DNA from: Pseudomonadota bacterium
GTDB lineage: Bacteria; Pseudomonadota; Gammaproteobacteria; SZUA-229
NCBI GenBank assembly: GCA_015222965.1
Contig: JADFWF010000170.1
Span: 1 to 19,822 of the forward strand
Length of the DNA: 19,822 nt
Direction of reading: 5' to 3'
A program made the translations under genes and the position numbers. Below, in pieces: positions 9,090 to 17,431 of the stretch. Under the pieces are notes generated by a model that saw nothing but the letters and a program-made list of their open reading frames with translations, searched no databases and was not told where the DNA came from. Each line of letters starts with the position of its first letter. Positions within the stretch are counted from its first letter, which is position 1.

Positions 9090-10070
9090 ATGCCCGCAGA
9101 CAACAAAATCGATTTCCGCAAGCTTGGCAGCGAAGTTATCAGTATCGAACTCGCAGAGATCACCGCACTGCAGACCAGAATCGATGAAAGCTTTGCCGAT
9201 GCCTGTGAGCTGCTGCTGAACTGCAAAGGCCGCATCGTCGTTACCGGCATGGGGAAATCAGGCCATATCGGTGGCAAAATTGCCGCCACACTCGCCAGCA
9301 CCGGCAGCCCGGCATTTTTTGTGCATCCCGGTGAAGCCAGCCACGGCGATCTCGGCATGATCACCAAAAATGATGTTGTTATCGCCCTGTCCAACTCCGG
9401 CAATACCGCTGAGATCACCACCATCATCCCGATCCTGAAACGATTTGCCGTGCCGTTGATCAGTATGACCGGTGATAAAAATTCCACGCTGGCGACCGAA
9501 GCCAATATCAATCTGGATGTCAGTGTCAGCAAAGAAGCCTGTCCGCATGACCTGGCACCAACATCGAGCACCACGGTAGCACTGGTCATGGGTGACGCAC
9601 TGGCAGTCGCACTGCTTCAGGCTCGCGGTTTCACCGCAGAAGACTTCGCCCTTTCCCACCCCGGCGGCAGTTTAGGCAAGCGTTTATTACTGCATGTATC
9701 AGATATCATGCACACCGACGAGCGTATTCCTAAAGTGCCTGAAAATGCCACCGTCTCTGAAGCCCTGCTGGAGATGAGTAAAAAAGGTCTGGGCATGACC
9801 GCTATCGTCGATGCGCAGGACAAGGTACTGGGTTTATACACGGATGGTGATCTACGCCGCTCGCTGGATAAAAACATCGATGTGCACAGCGCCTCCATCA
9901 GTGACGTAATGACACAAAATTGTCGTACGACGACTGCGGGTGAACTGGCGGCAAGCATCGTAAAGCTGATGGACGACCACGGCATCAACGGGCTTTTGGT
10001 CACCGATACAAATAATAAATTAATCGGCGCTTTTAATATGCACGATATACTACGCGCTGGTATCGTTTAA
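9090..10070 (+). CDS. kdsD: arabinose-5-phosphate isomerase
   Basis: KdsD converts ribulose 5-phosphate to arabinose 5-phosphate, the first step toward Kdo, the inner-core sugar of LPS. The 326-residue protein has an N-terminal SIS domain (about 35-175) and two CBS domains (about 205-326). By alignment to E. coli the active-site residues are K56 (GMGKSGHIG), E108 (SNSGNTAE), E149 (SKEACP) and H190 (ALSHPGGSLG). The ATG at 9090 has AGGA eight bases upstream. The open frame extends upstream into yrbG, but that part is not protein-like. It lies 37 nt after yrbG and is followed, five bases past its stop, by a heptamer inverted-repeat element. Confidence 0.97.
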   Translation: MPADNKIDFRKLGSEVISIELAEITALQTRIDESFADACELLLNCKGRIVVTGMGKSGHIGGKIAATLASTGSPAFFVHPGEASHGDLGMITKNDVVIALSNSGNTAEITTIIPILKRFAVPLISMTGDKNSTLATEANINLDVSVSKEACPHDLAPTSSTTVALVMGDALAVALLQARGFTAEDFALSHPGGSLGKRLLLHVSDIMHTDERIPKVPENATVSEALLEMSKKGLGMTAIVDAQDKVLGLYTDGDLRRSLDKNIDVHSASISDVMTQNCRTTTAGELAASIVKLMDDHGINGLLVTDTNNKLIGAFNMHDILRAGIV

Positions 10071-10075
10071 CAAGC

Positions 10076-10196
10076 CAATGAATAATGGATAGTGAATAAT
10101 GAATAATTTAAAAACACAAGCCAGAAACCATTCACATATCGCTTTCTATTTTCACTCGCTTTTCATTATTCATTATTCACTATCCATTATTCATTG
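10076..10196. mobile_element. 121-bp non-coding heptamer-armed element in the kdsD-kdsC junction
   Basis: Perfect 32-base inverted arms lie at 10076-10107 and 10165-10196 around a 57-base AT-rich spacer. Each arm is a C, four heptamers (AATGAAT, AATGGAT, AGTGAAT, AATGAAT) and AATT. The two variant heptamers are the same in both arms. The element starts 5 nt after the kdsD stop and ends 8 nt before the kdsC ATG. It has no open frame of note. An RNA copy would form a very stable stem. AGC flanks both ends, which could be a 3-bp target duplication or chance. Related elements lie at 2229-2713 and 17708-17891. Confidence 0.65.
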
Positions 10197-10204
10197 AGCG
10201 ATAT

Positions 10205-10738
10205 ATGCAAAACATTATAGAAAAAGCAAAAAACATCGAGCTCGTAATCTTCGACATCGACGGCGTCATGACCGACGGCAGCCTGTTCTTTGATAACAGT
10301 GGCGAAGAATACAAGGCCTTTAACTCACTCGACGGCCATGGTCTGCGCATGTTGCAGGAGTGCGGGGTAAAAGTCGCCGTTATCACCGGCCGTAAATCAG
10401 AGCTGGTCAAACACCGGATGAATGACCTGGGTATCACTATTCTGTACCAGGGATATCGAGACAAAGTGCCTGCGTTTAAATCCCTGCTCAAAGAAGTTAA
10501 GCTGGAAAAAAATCAGATCACCTATGTCGGTGACGACGTGGTTGATCTGCCGATCATGTCGCAGCTGGAATTTGCCATCGCAGTACAAAATGCCCATCCC
10601 TTCGTAAAACAGCACGCACACTGGATAACCGACCGCAGTGGTGGCCACGGCGCGGTTCGTGATGTCTGCGAATTTATCCTCGAGGCAAAAGGCCTGCTCA
10701 ATGACAAGCTTCACTCCTATCTCTACTCACAAAAATAA
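10205..10738 (+). CDS. kdsC: 3-deoxy-D-manno-octulosonate 8-phosphate phosphatase
   Basis: KdsC removes phosphate from Kdo-8-phosphate to give Kdo for LPS. It is a 177-residue C0-type HAD phosphatase without a cap domain. The nucleophile motif FDIDGVMTDG places the catalytic aspartates at D17 and D19. Motif II is TGRKS at 61-65, the conserved lysine is about K87 and motif IV is GDDVVDLP with D110 and D111. The segment RSGGHGAVRDVCEFIL at the C-terminus is the substrate-closing tail of the family. The start is ATG 10205, eight bases after a heptamer-armed element, with only a weak GAGCG before it. lptC follows after 9 nt. Confidence 0.97.
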   Translation: MQNIIEKAKNIELVIFDIDGVMTDGSLFFDNSGEEYKAFNSLDGHGLRMLQECGVKVAVITGRKSELVKHRMNDLGITILYQGYRDKVPAFKSLLKEVKLEKNQITYVGDDVVDLPIMSQLEFAIAVQNAHPFVKQHAHWITDRSGGHGAVRDVCEFILEAKGLLNDKLHSYLYSQK

Positions 10739-10747
10739 AACTGCGGT

Positions 10748-11302
10748 ATGAAACGGCTTATCAGCCTCATCGTATTTATCGCCGTTGCCATCATCGTCTG
10801 GTGGTCGATTACGGCTAATTTTGGCGACGATGACCTTTTACAACAGGCACAAAGCAGCCGTTATGTCGAAATTTTCATGAATGATTTCGAGATGACGACG
10901 ATGGACGAAGACGGAACACCTGCCTACATACTCAACGGCAAACATCTCGAACGTTACAATGATTCTGACGACACAAAAATTGAACTGCCGGTGATCCAGC
11001 TACTGGAAACAGGCAAGCAATGGATAGTCAGTGCTGATTTCGCATTTATCAATGATAAAAAAAACACCATACAGCTGAATGACAATGTAATCATGCAGCA
11101 GCAGAATATTGAACCTGCAGTCACTATCCGCACTCAAAGCATGCTGATGCATACCAGAACGCAGATCGCAGAAACCCGGGCACAGGTCGATATAACGCAG
11201 GGAAAATCACAATTAACATCAACCGGTATGATTTATAATAATAAAACCAGCGAGCTGGAGCTCAACTCAAGCGTAAGCGGTTTTTATTTACCTTATGACT
11301 AA
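10748..11302 (+). CDS. lptC: LPS export protein LptC
   Basis: LptC is a bitopic inner-membrane protein whose periplasmic beta-jellyroll receives LPS from the LptB2FG transporter and passes it to LptA. The 184-residue product has one N-terminal membrane helix at about residues 4-20 (LISLIVFIAVAIIVWWS). A periplasmic domain follows, with the alternating strands typical of the YrbK family, such as ERYNDSDDTKIELPVIQLL and TSTGMIYNNKTSELELNSSVSG. LptC is poorly conserved, so the call rests on topology, length and position between kdsC and lptA. Its stop overlaps the lptA start by 8 nt. Confidence 0.93.
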   Translation: MKRLISLIVFIAVAIIVWWSITANFGDDDLLQQAQSSRYVEIFMNDFEMTTMDEDGTPAYILNGKHLERYNDSDDTKIELPVIQLLETGKQWIVSADFAFINDKKNTIQLNDNVIMQQQNIEPAVTIRTQSMLMHTRTQIAETRAQVDITQGKSQLTSTGMIYNNKTSELELNSSVSGFYLPYD

Positions 11303-11834
11303 TTTTTTCAGATATAGCTTATTAACCGGATTGTTGTTTTTCATTCAGACAAACAGCTGGGCAACCGAAGTCGTGGAAAAGATCCATATCGACGCCGACC
11401 ACATGCAGCTGAATATAGAGACAGGCTTCAGTGTCTATACCGGCAATGTAAAGATCGCCCAGGGCGAGCTGAAATTGACCGGGGACAGAGTCACCCTGCA
11501 GCAGAGCAACAAAGAGGTTGAACGCATAACCGTGACCGGCAAACCCGCACATTACAACCACGTCACGGAAAACGGTGAAAACATACAGGCAGAAAGCGAA
11601 TACATGGTTTATACCGCCAACCAGAACAAACTGGTGATGACGGTCAATGCAAAATTAAAACAACCAGGGCATCAGGTCAGCAGCCAGAAAATTGTTTACG
11701 ACACTGAAAAGAAAATCGTCATCGCCGGCGATAAAAGTGGCTCGCCTTCACCCCTCGATGACGGTTCGAACGCAAACCAGCGGGTAAATATCACCCTGAC
11801 ACCGAAAAAAGAGCCCGTCACAGAAAAAAAATAA
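11295..11834 (+). CDS. lptA: LPS transport periplasmic protein LptA
   Basis: LptA forms the periplasmic bridge of beta-jellyroll (OstA/LptA) units between LptC and the outer-membrane LptD. The 179-residue protein has a signal peptide, with hydrophobic core [16 protein letters not shown] and probable cleavage near residue 24. It continues with the family pattern [37 protein letters not shown] and later [28 protein letters not shown]. The C-terminal tail is short and charged. The ATG lies inside the end of lptC, and lptB begins one base after its stop, so the three lpt genes are tightly coupled. Confidence 0.95.
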   Translation: MTNFFRYSLLTGLLFFIQTNSWATEVVEKIHIDADHMQLNIETGFSVYTGNVKIAQGELKLTGDRVTLQQSNKEVERITVTGKPAHYNHVTENGENIQAESEYMVYTANQNKLVMTVNAKLKQPGHQVSSQKIVYDTEKKIVIAGDKSGSPSPLDDGSNANQRVNITLTPKKEPVTEKK

Positions 11835-11835
11835 A

Positions 11836-12561
11836 ATGCCGACATTGTGTGCTAATAATCTATTCAAGGCCTACAAATCACGCACCGTGGTGGATGACGT
11901 ATCTTTTGAAGTCAATAGCGGTGAAGTCGTCGGCCTGCTCGGACCCAACGGTGCGGGCAAGACCACCAGCTTCTATATGGTGGTGGGACTGGTGCGCGCA
12001 GACAAAGGCAGCATAACACTGGGTGATCAGGACATTACCCGCCTGCCGATGCACGCCAGAGCACAACAGGGACTTGGCTATCTGCCACAGGAAGCCTCGG
12101 TTTTCAGAAAACTGAGCGTCGAAGACAATATCCTGGCGGTGCTGGAAGCTAAAAAAGAACTCACCAAGCAGCAGCGCAATGAAAAACTTAACGCATTAAT
12201 CGATGATCTGCAGATTGACCATATCCGCCAGAACACCGGCATGAGTCTCTCCGGTGGTGAACGCCGGCGCGTTGAGATTGCCCGTGCACTCGCTTCTCAG
12301 CCTGCTTTTGTTTTACTCGATGAGCCTTTTGCCGGCGTCGATCCGATATCCGTCATCGAGATCCAAAAGATCGTCAAACACTTGATAGAGCGCAATATAG
12401 GCGTACTCATCACCGACCATAATGTACGCGAGACACTGGGAATCTGCGATAGAGCATACATCCTCAGTGCGGGTAAAATTATAGCCAAAGGACAGCCCGA
12501 AGAAATTCTTTCTAATGAAGAAGTACGAGAAGTCTATCTTGGCCGTGATTTTCGTCTATAA
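11836..12561 (+). CDS. lptB: LPS export ABC transporter ATPase LptB
   Basis: LptB is the cytoplasmic ATPase that drives LPS extraction by LptFG. The 241 residues match E. coli exactly in length. Walker A GPNGAGKT is at 36-43, the Q-loop region [16 protein letters not shown] carries the coupling phenylalanine F90, [15 protein letters not shown] begins at 138, Walker B ends in D162-E163 and the switch histidine is H195 (ITDHNVRET). It starts one base after lptA. rpoN follows after 129 nt, the same neighbour as in E. coli. lptF and lptG are not in the window, as is usual. Confidence 0.98.
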   Translation: MPTLCANNLFKAYKSRTVVDDVSFEVNSGEVVGLLGPNGAGKTTSFYMVVGLVRADKGSITLGDQDITRLPMHARAQQGLGYLPQEASVFRKLSVEDNILAVLEAKKELTKQQRNEKLNALIDDLQIDHIRQNTGMSLSGGERRRVEIARALASQPAFVLLDEPFAGVDPISVIEIQKIVKHLIERNIGVLITDHNVRETLGICDRAYILSAGKIIAKGQPEEILSNEEVREVYLGRDFRL

Positions 12562-12611
12562 ATAGGGGTAAGAATTAAAAATTGATGTTACGGAGAGATA
12601 ACGACGCATTT

Positions 12612-12673
12612 ATTCATTCATGCTGCAAACCCCACCTGATAAAGACACTGCAGCACCACTATTACGAATGAAT
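12612..12673. repeat. nested dyad in the lptB-rpoN gap
   Basis: ATTCATTC (12612-12619) pairs with GAATGAAT (12666-12673). Just inside, TGCTGC (12621-12626) pairs with GCAGCA (12650-12655). The inner stem encloses a 23-base loop and the right side has a 10-base bulge between stems. It lies in the 5' leader of rpoN, ending 17 nt before the ATG. No sigma-70 promoter is obvious in the 129-nt gap. It may be an mRNA structure or a chance dyad. Confidence 0.3.
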
Positions 12674-12690
12674 CTGTCAACAGAGTCACC

Positions 12691-14187
12691 ATGAAGCCCA
12701 CCCTTCAGTTAAAACTCGGTCAACACCTCACGATGACCCCGCAACTGCAACAGGCAATACGCCTGCTGCAGCTGTCTACGCTCGAGTTACAAAGTGAAAT
12801 TCAGCAGACACTGGAAGAAAACCCCATGCTGGAGCAGGAAGAAGACAGCGTAGAAAGCACCGTCGATGCCAAGAGCCAGGCAGAAAAACAGGAACAGGAA
12901 AACCTGAATAGCGTCAATGAAAAAAGTGCTGAAAACGATGATCCGCATATGGACATGGAAAACAAGCAGGAGATGCCAGACGAACTGGCGGTCGACTCCA
13001 ACTGGGAAGACACCTACGACATCACCACCGCCACAGCGCCCAGCAGCCAGTCTAGCAGCGATTCAAACAATGATTTTCTGGAAAACCAGAGCGTCCAGGG
13101 CGATAAGCTGAGTGAACACCTGCTCTGGCAACTACACAATTCACAGTTTAGCGACAACGACCACATTATTGCCATCGCCATTATCGACGCCATCAATGAC
13201 GACGGCTACCTGACAGAATCGGTTGAAGAAATATACGACGGTCTGAAAAATGATCTGGATATAGAACTCGATGAAGTCGAAGCCGTATTACGCCGTATTC
13301 AGCACTTTGACCCGGTCGGTATCGCAGCCCGCGACCTGAGAGAATGTCTGCTTTTGCAGCTGGAACAGTTCGACCCGCAGACACCGGGGCTTGCCGATGT
13401 TAAAAACATCATCGAACACCATCTTGACCTGCTCGGCGCCCATGATTATGCGCGCCTGCAGAAAAAAACCCGACGCGACGAAGAACAGCTGAAAAAACTG
13501 ATCACTTTCATACAGGCACTCAACCCGAAACCCGGCGCCAGCATTTCGAACAACAATGCACAATACGTAATACCAGACATCTTTGTCCGTAAGATCAATG
13601 GCAAATGGCATGTCAGCCTGAACCCGGAAGCATCACCCAACTTGAGAATTAATGCTATTTATGAAAATCATCTGAAAAATGCCGGCCGCGGCAAAGACAC
13701 CAGCTATCTGCGCAACAGCCTGCAGGAAGCACGCTGGTTCCTGAAAAGCCTGCAGAGCCGCAGCGATACCCTGCAGCGTGTGGGTAACGCCATCGTCGAG
13801 CGCCAGCGCCTGTTTCTGGATTATGGCGACGAAGGCATGAAACCCATGGTGTTACGCGATATCGCTGAAGAACTTGAAATGCACGAATCGACCATCTCGC
13901 GTGTAACCACCAATAAATTCATGCATACCCCGCGCGGCGTATACGAATTCAAGTTTTTCTTCTCCAGTCATGTCGGCACCGCCGATGGTGGTGAATGCTC
14001 AGCAACCGCCATCCGATCAATGGTCAAAAAGCTGATCGAGAACGAAAATCCCAAAAAACCGATGAGCGATAACAAAATTTCTTCATTATTAGTTAAAGAA
14101 GGTATTAATGTTGCACGTCGAACTGTGGCAAAATATAGAGAGTCAATGTTGATACCGCCTTCTAATGAGCGAAAACGACTAGCTTAA
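12691..14187 (+). CDS. rpoN: RNA polymerase sigma-54 factor
   Basis: RpoN directs RNA polymerase to -24/-12 promoters that need AAA+ activators. The 498-residue protein has all regions. The glutamine- and leucine-rich activator-interaction region begins LQLKLGQHLTMTPQLQQAIRLLQLS (1-50). An acidic linker follows (about 51-125), then the core-binding domain (about 125-315). A helix-turn-helix lies around LRDIAEELEMHESTISRVTTNKF, next to the -12 recognition segment. The RpoN box ARRTVAKYR is at 475-483 near the C-terminus. The linkage lptB-rpoN-hpf-ptsN is conserved in proteobacteria. No strong Shine-Dalgarno sequence precedes the ATG. Confidence 0.98.
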   Translation: MKPTLQLKLGQHLTMTPQLQQAIRLLQLSTLELQSEIQQTLEENPMLEQEEDSVESTVDAKSQAEKQEQENLNSVNEKSAENDDPHMDMENKQEMPDELAVDSNWEDTYDITTATAPSSQSSSDSNNDFLENQSVQGDKLSEHLLWQLHNSQFSDNDHIIAIAIIDAINDDGYLTESVEEIYDGLKNDLDIELDEVEAVLRRIQHFDPVGIAARDLRECLLLQLEQFDPQTPGLADVKNIIEHHLDLLGAHDYARLQKKTRRDEEQLKKLITFIQALNPKPGASISNNNAQYVIPDIFVRKINGKWHVSLNPEASPNLRINAIYENHLKNAGRGKDTSYLRNSLQEARWFLKSLQSRSDTLQRVGNAIVERQRLFLDYGDEGMKPMVLRDIAEELEMHESTISRVTTNKFMHTPRGVYEFKFFFSSHVGTADGGECSATAIRSMVKKLIENENPKKPMSDNKISSLLVKEGINVARRTVAKYRESMLIPPSNERKRLA

Positions 14188-14226
14188 CCGTACTAGTTAA
14201 CGCAGGGAAACTTGACCTGTGAGTAC

Positions 14227-14256
14227 TTGACAAAGCGATGTCTGCCCTAATATAAA
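14227..14256 (+). promoter_or_regulatory. candidate sigma-70 promoter for hpf-ptsN operon
   Basis: A perfect TTGACA -35 hexamer lies at 14227-14232. Downstream, the overlapping -10-like hexamers TAATAT (14248-14253, spacer 15) and TATAAA (14251-14256, spacer 18) give good candidates. The site sits in the 102-nt gap after rpoN and about 40 nt before hpf. It would let hpf, ptsN, hprK and rapZ be expressed apart from the lpt-rpoN transcript. Confidence 0.5.
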
Positions 14257-14295
14257 GGTGTACAACATCCCATCAACAAAAGTGGAGAAATGCCC

Positions 14296-14628
14296 ATGCA
14301 AATAGAACTGACAGGTCATCACATCGAAGTAACCGATTCATTAAGAGATTACGTAGACGAAAAAATGGCACGACTGGAGCGCCACTTCGATAAGGTCAGT
14401 AACATCCACGTCATCCTCGAGGTCGAGGGCGGACGTCACAAAGCCGAAGCCACCGTTCATATGAGCGGCCACGATATCTTTGCCAATTGCACCGAAGATG
14501 ATATGTACGCTTCGATTGATCGCCTGGTCGACAAACTCGACCGACAGGTGAAGAAACATAAGGAAAAGATAACCAATCACCTGCACAATAAACACAACAA
14601 TGATTTCAGCCTGGAAGAATCAGAATAG
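14296..14628 (+). CDS. hpf: ribosome hibernation promoting factor, short form
   Basis: HPF binds the 30S decoding region of idle ribosomes and supports their dimerisation in stationary phase. The product is 110 residues from the start I choose, the size of short HPF. It has the typical MQIELTGHHIEVTDSLRDYVDEKMARLERHFD opening and the DMYASIDRLVDKLDRQVKKHKEK helix, and lacks the C-terminal dimerisation domain of long HPF. Short HPF in the family acts with RMF to make 100S particles. Two ATGs occur, at 14290 and 14296. The second is better spaced from GGAG (about 8 nt) and matches the family N-terminus. It lies between rpoN and ptsN, as in E. coli. Confidence 0.95.
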   Translation: MQIELTGHHIEVTDSLRDYVDEKMARLERHFDKVSNIHVILEVEGGRHKAEATVHMSGHDIFANCTEDDMYASIDRLVDKLDRQVKKHKEKITNHLHNKHNNDFSLEESE

Positions 14629-14654
14629 CCCGGCAAATAAATCCTGACACAAGC

Positions 14655-14733
14655 AACAGCATTCGAGATTGAATATTTTAAAGGCAACAGCAGCAACATG
14701 AACCTTGATACCTTAATCAGCTCGAATGCTGTT
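14655..14733 (+). promoter_or_regulatory. 13-bp stem enclosing the ptsN start codon
   Basis: AACAGCATTCGAG (14655-14667) and CTCGAATGCTGTT (14721-14733) are perfect inverted copies. The 53-base loop between them contains the ptsN leader, its AAAGG and the ATG at 14698. In mRNA this would hold the start region at the top of a stem and could affect initiation or stability. The second arm is inside the ptsN coding sequence. A regulatory role is inference. Confidence 0.4.
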
Positions 14734-15195
14734 ATTTGCAACAACGATATAAAAAGTAAAAAACGTGCGTTAGAACTGCTTGCCGAACAATTGGCTAACG
14801 AAGCCAATCAGTCCACGGACAATCCCTCTGAAGAACCCATCGATGCACTGGAGATATTCCAGTTACTTACCGAAAGAGAAAAATTGGGTTCAACCAGCAT
14901 GGGGCATGGCGTCGCCTTGCCACATACCCGCACCAGCCTGACCGAACAAGCCATCGGCGCATTTTTAAAGCTCGATAATGGTATCGATTTTGACAGTCCC
15001 GACGATCAGAAAACAGACCTGATCTTCGCCCTGATGGTGCCAGAACATTTCACCGATGAACACCTGCAAATACTGGCTTACCTGGCATCACTGTTTAACA
15101 ATGCCAATTTCTGTAAAGAGATACGCAGCAGCAACGACACTGACGAGATATACAAACACCTCATCAACTGGCAGATAACATCCCAGGCATCATGA
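14698..15195 (+). CDS. ptsN: nitrogen-PTS enzyme IIA (EIIA-Ntr)
   Basis: PtsN is the terminal phospho-acceptor of the regulatory PTS. In studied proteobacteria its phosphorylation state controls potassium transport, nitrogen and envelope functions. The 165-residue protein is a single PTS_EIIA type-2 domain. The phosphorylated histidine is H76 in the motif GHGVALPHTR, equivalent to H73 of E. coli. The rest follows the family: FQLLTEREKLGSTSMGHG, then LIFALMVPEHFTDEHLQILAYLASLF. An acidic insertion near residues 35-50 is slightly longer than usual. Its stop overlaps the hprK start as ATGA, so the two are probably translated together. Confidence 0.96.
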   Translation: MNLDTLISSNAVICNNDIKSKKRALELLAEQLANEANQSTDNPSEEPIDALEIFQLLTEREKLGSTSMGHGVALPHTRTSLTEQAIGAFLKLDNGIDFDSPDDQKTDLIFALMVPEHFTDEHLQILAYLASLFNNANFCKEIRSSNDTDEIYKHLINWQITSQAS

Positions 15196-16133
15196 AAGAA
15201 GTTCTTTCCGCCGAATCGATCATCGTCAATCTTGCCAGCAAGATTGAACTGAAATGGGTCGCCGGTGCTGAAGACCCTAAACGTCCTCTGCACGAAGTTG
15301 ACGTTAACGACCATGCAACATTGATCGGCCACCTCAACCTGATCCACAACAACATCATCCAGGTGATCGGCAAAACCGAATGCGACTACCTGCAGTCACT
15401 GGACGATGACTTTAGAAACAGCACACTGACCCAGTTATTCACCAACAAAACCGTTGCCATCATCTTATCCGATGATCTGCCGGTACCTGACCTGCTCTCC
15501 GAGTACGCCAACGAATACAGCGTGCCGGTATTGAGCTGTAAAGCCGAGAGCAACGACGTTGTCGATATCGCCCGCTATTACCTGCACAAGTTATTTTCTA
15601 ACAAAGAGATCCTGCACGGGGTCTATATGGAAGTACTGGGAAACGGCGTATTGATCACCGGCGAAAGCAGTGTGGGTAAAAGTGAACTGGCACTCGAACT
15701 AATCTCACGTGGTCACCGCCTGGTCGCTGATGATGCACCGGAATTTACCCAGATAGGTCCTGATATTCTCGATGGACGCAGCCCGAGCATCCTCCAGGGT
15801 TTCATGGAAGTACGCGGTCTGGGGGTATTAAATATTCGTGAGATGTACGGTGACAACGCGATAAAAATTAATAAATACCTGCGCCTGATCATCCACATGG
15901 AAAAGATGAATGACGATAACATCAGCAGTTTTAGCCGGTTAACTGGCCATAGCAAAGTACAGAAGATACTCAACGTCGAAATACCTGTTACCTTGATCCC
16001 GGTAGCACCGGGACGAAACCTCGCGGTCATCGTCGAAGCGGCAGTGCGCAATCACATCTTACGTAACAACGGTTATGACGCCAGTCAACAGCTTATCGAT
16101 CTGCAGAAACAGGCTATCGAGAACGATAGCTAA
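15192..16133 (+). CDS. hprK: HPr kinase/phosphorylase
   Basis: HprK phosphorylates or dephosphorylates a serine of HPr, linking metabolism to PTS signalling. The 313-residue product has the usual length. It has an N-terminal domain (1-130) and a C-terminal kinase domain: LHGVYMEVLGNGVLITGESSVGKSE with H142 and the P-loop G157-S164, then RLVADD (D180-D181). The HprK signature EVRGLGVLNIREM is at about 206-218, and APGRNLAVIVEAAVRNH carries the late catalytic arginine. Enterics lack hprK, but many other proteobacteria have it beside ptsN and rapZ. Its likely substrate, HPr with S47 in GKSIMG, is encoded three genes downstream. The start ATG overlaps the ptsN stop. Confidence 0.97.
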   Translation: MKEVLSAESIIVNLASKIELKWVAGAEDPKRPLHEVDVNDHATLIGHLNLIHNNIIQVIGKTECDYLQSLDDDFRNSTLTQLFTNKTVAIILSDDLPVPDLLSEYANEYSVPVLSCKAESNDVVDIARYYLHKLFSNKEILHGVYMEVLGNGVLITGESSVGKSELALELISRGHRLVADDAPEFTQIGPDILDGRSPSILQGFMEVRGLGVLNIREMYGDNAIKINKYLRLIIHMEKMNDDNISSFSRLTGHSKVQKILNVEIPVTLIPVAPGRNLAVIVEAAVRNHILRNNGYDASQQLIDLQKQAIENDS

Positions 16134-16145
16134 CACACCTCAGCC

Positions 16146-17030
16146 ATGAAATTAATCATCATCAGTGGATTATCAGGCTCGGGCAAAACGGTTGCACTGC
16201 ACACCCTCGAAGATGAAGACTATTACTGCGTAGATAATTTACCCATCGGGCTGCTGCCACAATTTGTCGAGCGCATCCTGAGCCGTAAGGTACAACTGTA
16301 TGATCACATCGCTGTCGGTATCGATGCGCGAAGTGATTCAGAAGACCTGCGTGATTTCGGCACCATCCTCGAATGGATACAGCAGCGTGACGCAGACACA
16401 GCGATCGAAATTGAAATAATCTATCTGCAGGCCGAGCTCGACACCCTGATCAAACGCTTCAGCGATACCCGGCGGAAACACCCGTTAACCAAAAAGGGGC
16501 TGCCTCTATCTGAAGCCATCGAGGTAGAACGCAACCTGTTAAAAGATGTCGCCACTGCGGCAAACCTGTACATAGACACCACCTATACCAATATCCACGA
16601 ATTAAGAAGCTACATCAAAGAACGTGTCGTCAGACGGCCTAAAACCAAACTCTCTCTGCTGTTTAATTCATTCGGTTTTAAAAATGGCGCACCAGCAGAC
16701 TCTGATTTTGTTTTCGATGTACGTTGCCTGCCTAATCCGCACTGGGAACCTAACCTGCGCTCGTTGACAGGCCAGGATCCGGAAGTCATCGCTTTTTTGC
16801 AGGACCAGGAAGATGTTCAGCAGATGCTCGAACACATAAAAAACTATCTGGATTTTGTGATACCAAAATTTATAAAACAGAACCGGTACTATATAACCGT
16901 GTCTATCGGCTGCACCGGCGGGCAGCATCGCTCAGTATATATCGCAGAAACCTTGCATGACGATTTCAGAGACAATCACGACCTGGTCTCTGTTCACCAT
17001 CGCGAGATGGGCTACGAAGAACAGCAATGA
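16146..17030 (+). CDS. rapZ: RapZ (YvcJ-type) nucleotide-binding protein
   Basis: The 294-residue protein has an N-terminal P-loop GLSGSGKT at about 8-15, IDARS near 59, and the C-terminal domain with FDVRCLPNPHW, LRSLTGQDPEV and IGCTGGQHRSVYIAETL. In E. coli RapZ delivers the small RNA GlmZ to RNase E and so sets GlmS levels. The basic residues used there for RNA binding lie in the last 15 or so positions. Here that tail reads SVHHREMGYEEQQ, acidic rather than basic, and the lysine of GGKHRSV is glutamine. The conserved fold is clear, but a GlmZ-like RNA role is doubtful. It lies 12 nt after hprK and overlaps the next gene by 4 nt. Confidence 0.96.
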   Translation: MKLIIISGLSGSGKTVALHTLEDEDYYCVDNLPIGLLPQFVERILSRKVQLYDHIAVGIDARSDSEDLRDFGTILEWIQQRDADTAIEIEIIYLQAELDTLIKRFSDTRRKHPLTKKGLPLSEAIEVERNLLKDVATAANLYIDTTYTNIHELRSYIKERVVRRPKTKLSLLFNSFGFKNGAPADSDFVFDVRCLPNPHWEPNLRSLTGQDPEVIAFLQDQEDVQQMLEHIKNYLDFVIPKFIKQNRYYITVSIGCTGGQHRSVYIAETLHDDFRDNHDLVSVHHREMGYEEQQ

Positions 17031-17422
17031 GCATCGCGTTATTTTTTATAACCCATGAAGGCATCGCCAGCAACCTATTAACGATCGGCGAAGCGATTAT
17101 TCAAAAAACGAATAATAACCTCTCGTACTTCGAGATCCCCATGGACGCAAACAACCATTTAATGATCGAAGGTATCGAAAAAAAACTCGATCAGCTCGAT
17201 ATAGAAGATGGCTTATTATTTATTACTGACATCTATGGCAGCACGCCCAGCAATATCGCGCAGCAGATGGCCATTAAACACCACACAGATCTGATCAGTG
17301 GCGTTAACCTGCCGATGATCATCCGCCTGCTTAATTACCGCGACGAAAACACAGGATCACTGATACAGAAAGCACTGGACGGCGCAAAAAAAGGCATACA
17401 ACACAACACCCATATGACCTGA
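17027..17422 (+). CDS. PTS EIIA, mannose/fructose-sorbose family
   Basis: A 131-residue single-domain EIIA of the mannose family. The expected phosphorylated histidine is H10 in FFITHEGIA. The segment GLLFITDIYGSTPSNIAQQM at about 62-81 and SGVNLPMIIRLLNYR match EIIA-Man and the similar DhaM N-terminal domain. No EIIB or EIIC gene is adjacent. Lone EIIA-Man proteins beside HprK, RapZ, HPr and EI occur in other proteobacteria lacking sugar uptake PTS and are thought to be regulatory outputs. The ATG overlaps the rapZ stop. HPr follows after 9 nt. Confidence 0.92.
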   Translation: MSIALFFITHEGIASNLLTIGEAIIQKTNNNLSYFEIPMDANNHLMIEGIEKKLDQLDIEDGLLFITDIYGSTPSNIAQQMAIKHHTDLISGVNLPMIIRLLNYRDENTGSLIQKALDGAKKGIQHNTHMT

Positions 17423-17431
17423 TTAAAAATT

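Noticed and set aside
10073..10199. AGC on both sides of the 121-bp element as a target-site duplication.
   Set aside because: Three bases match easily by chance, and the other two elements show no matching duplication.
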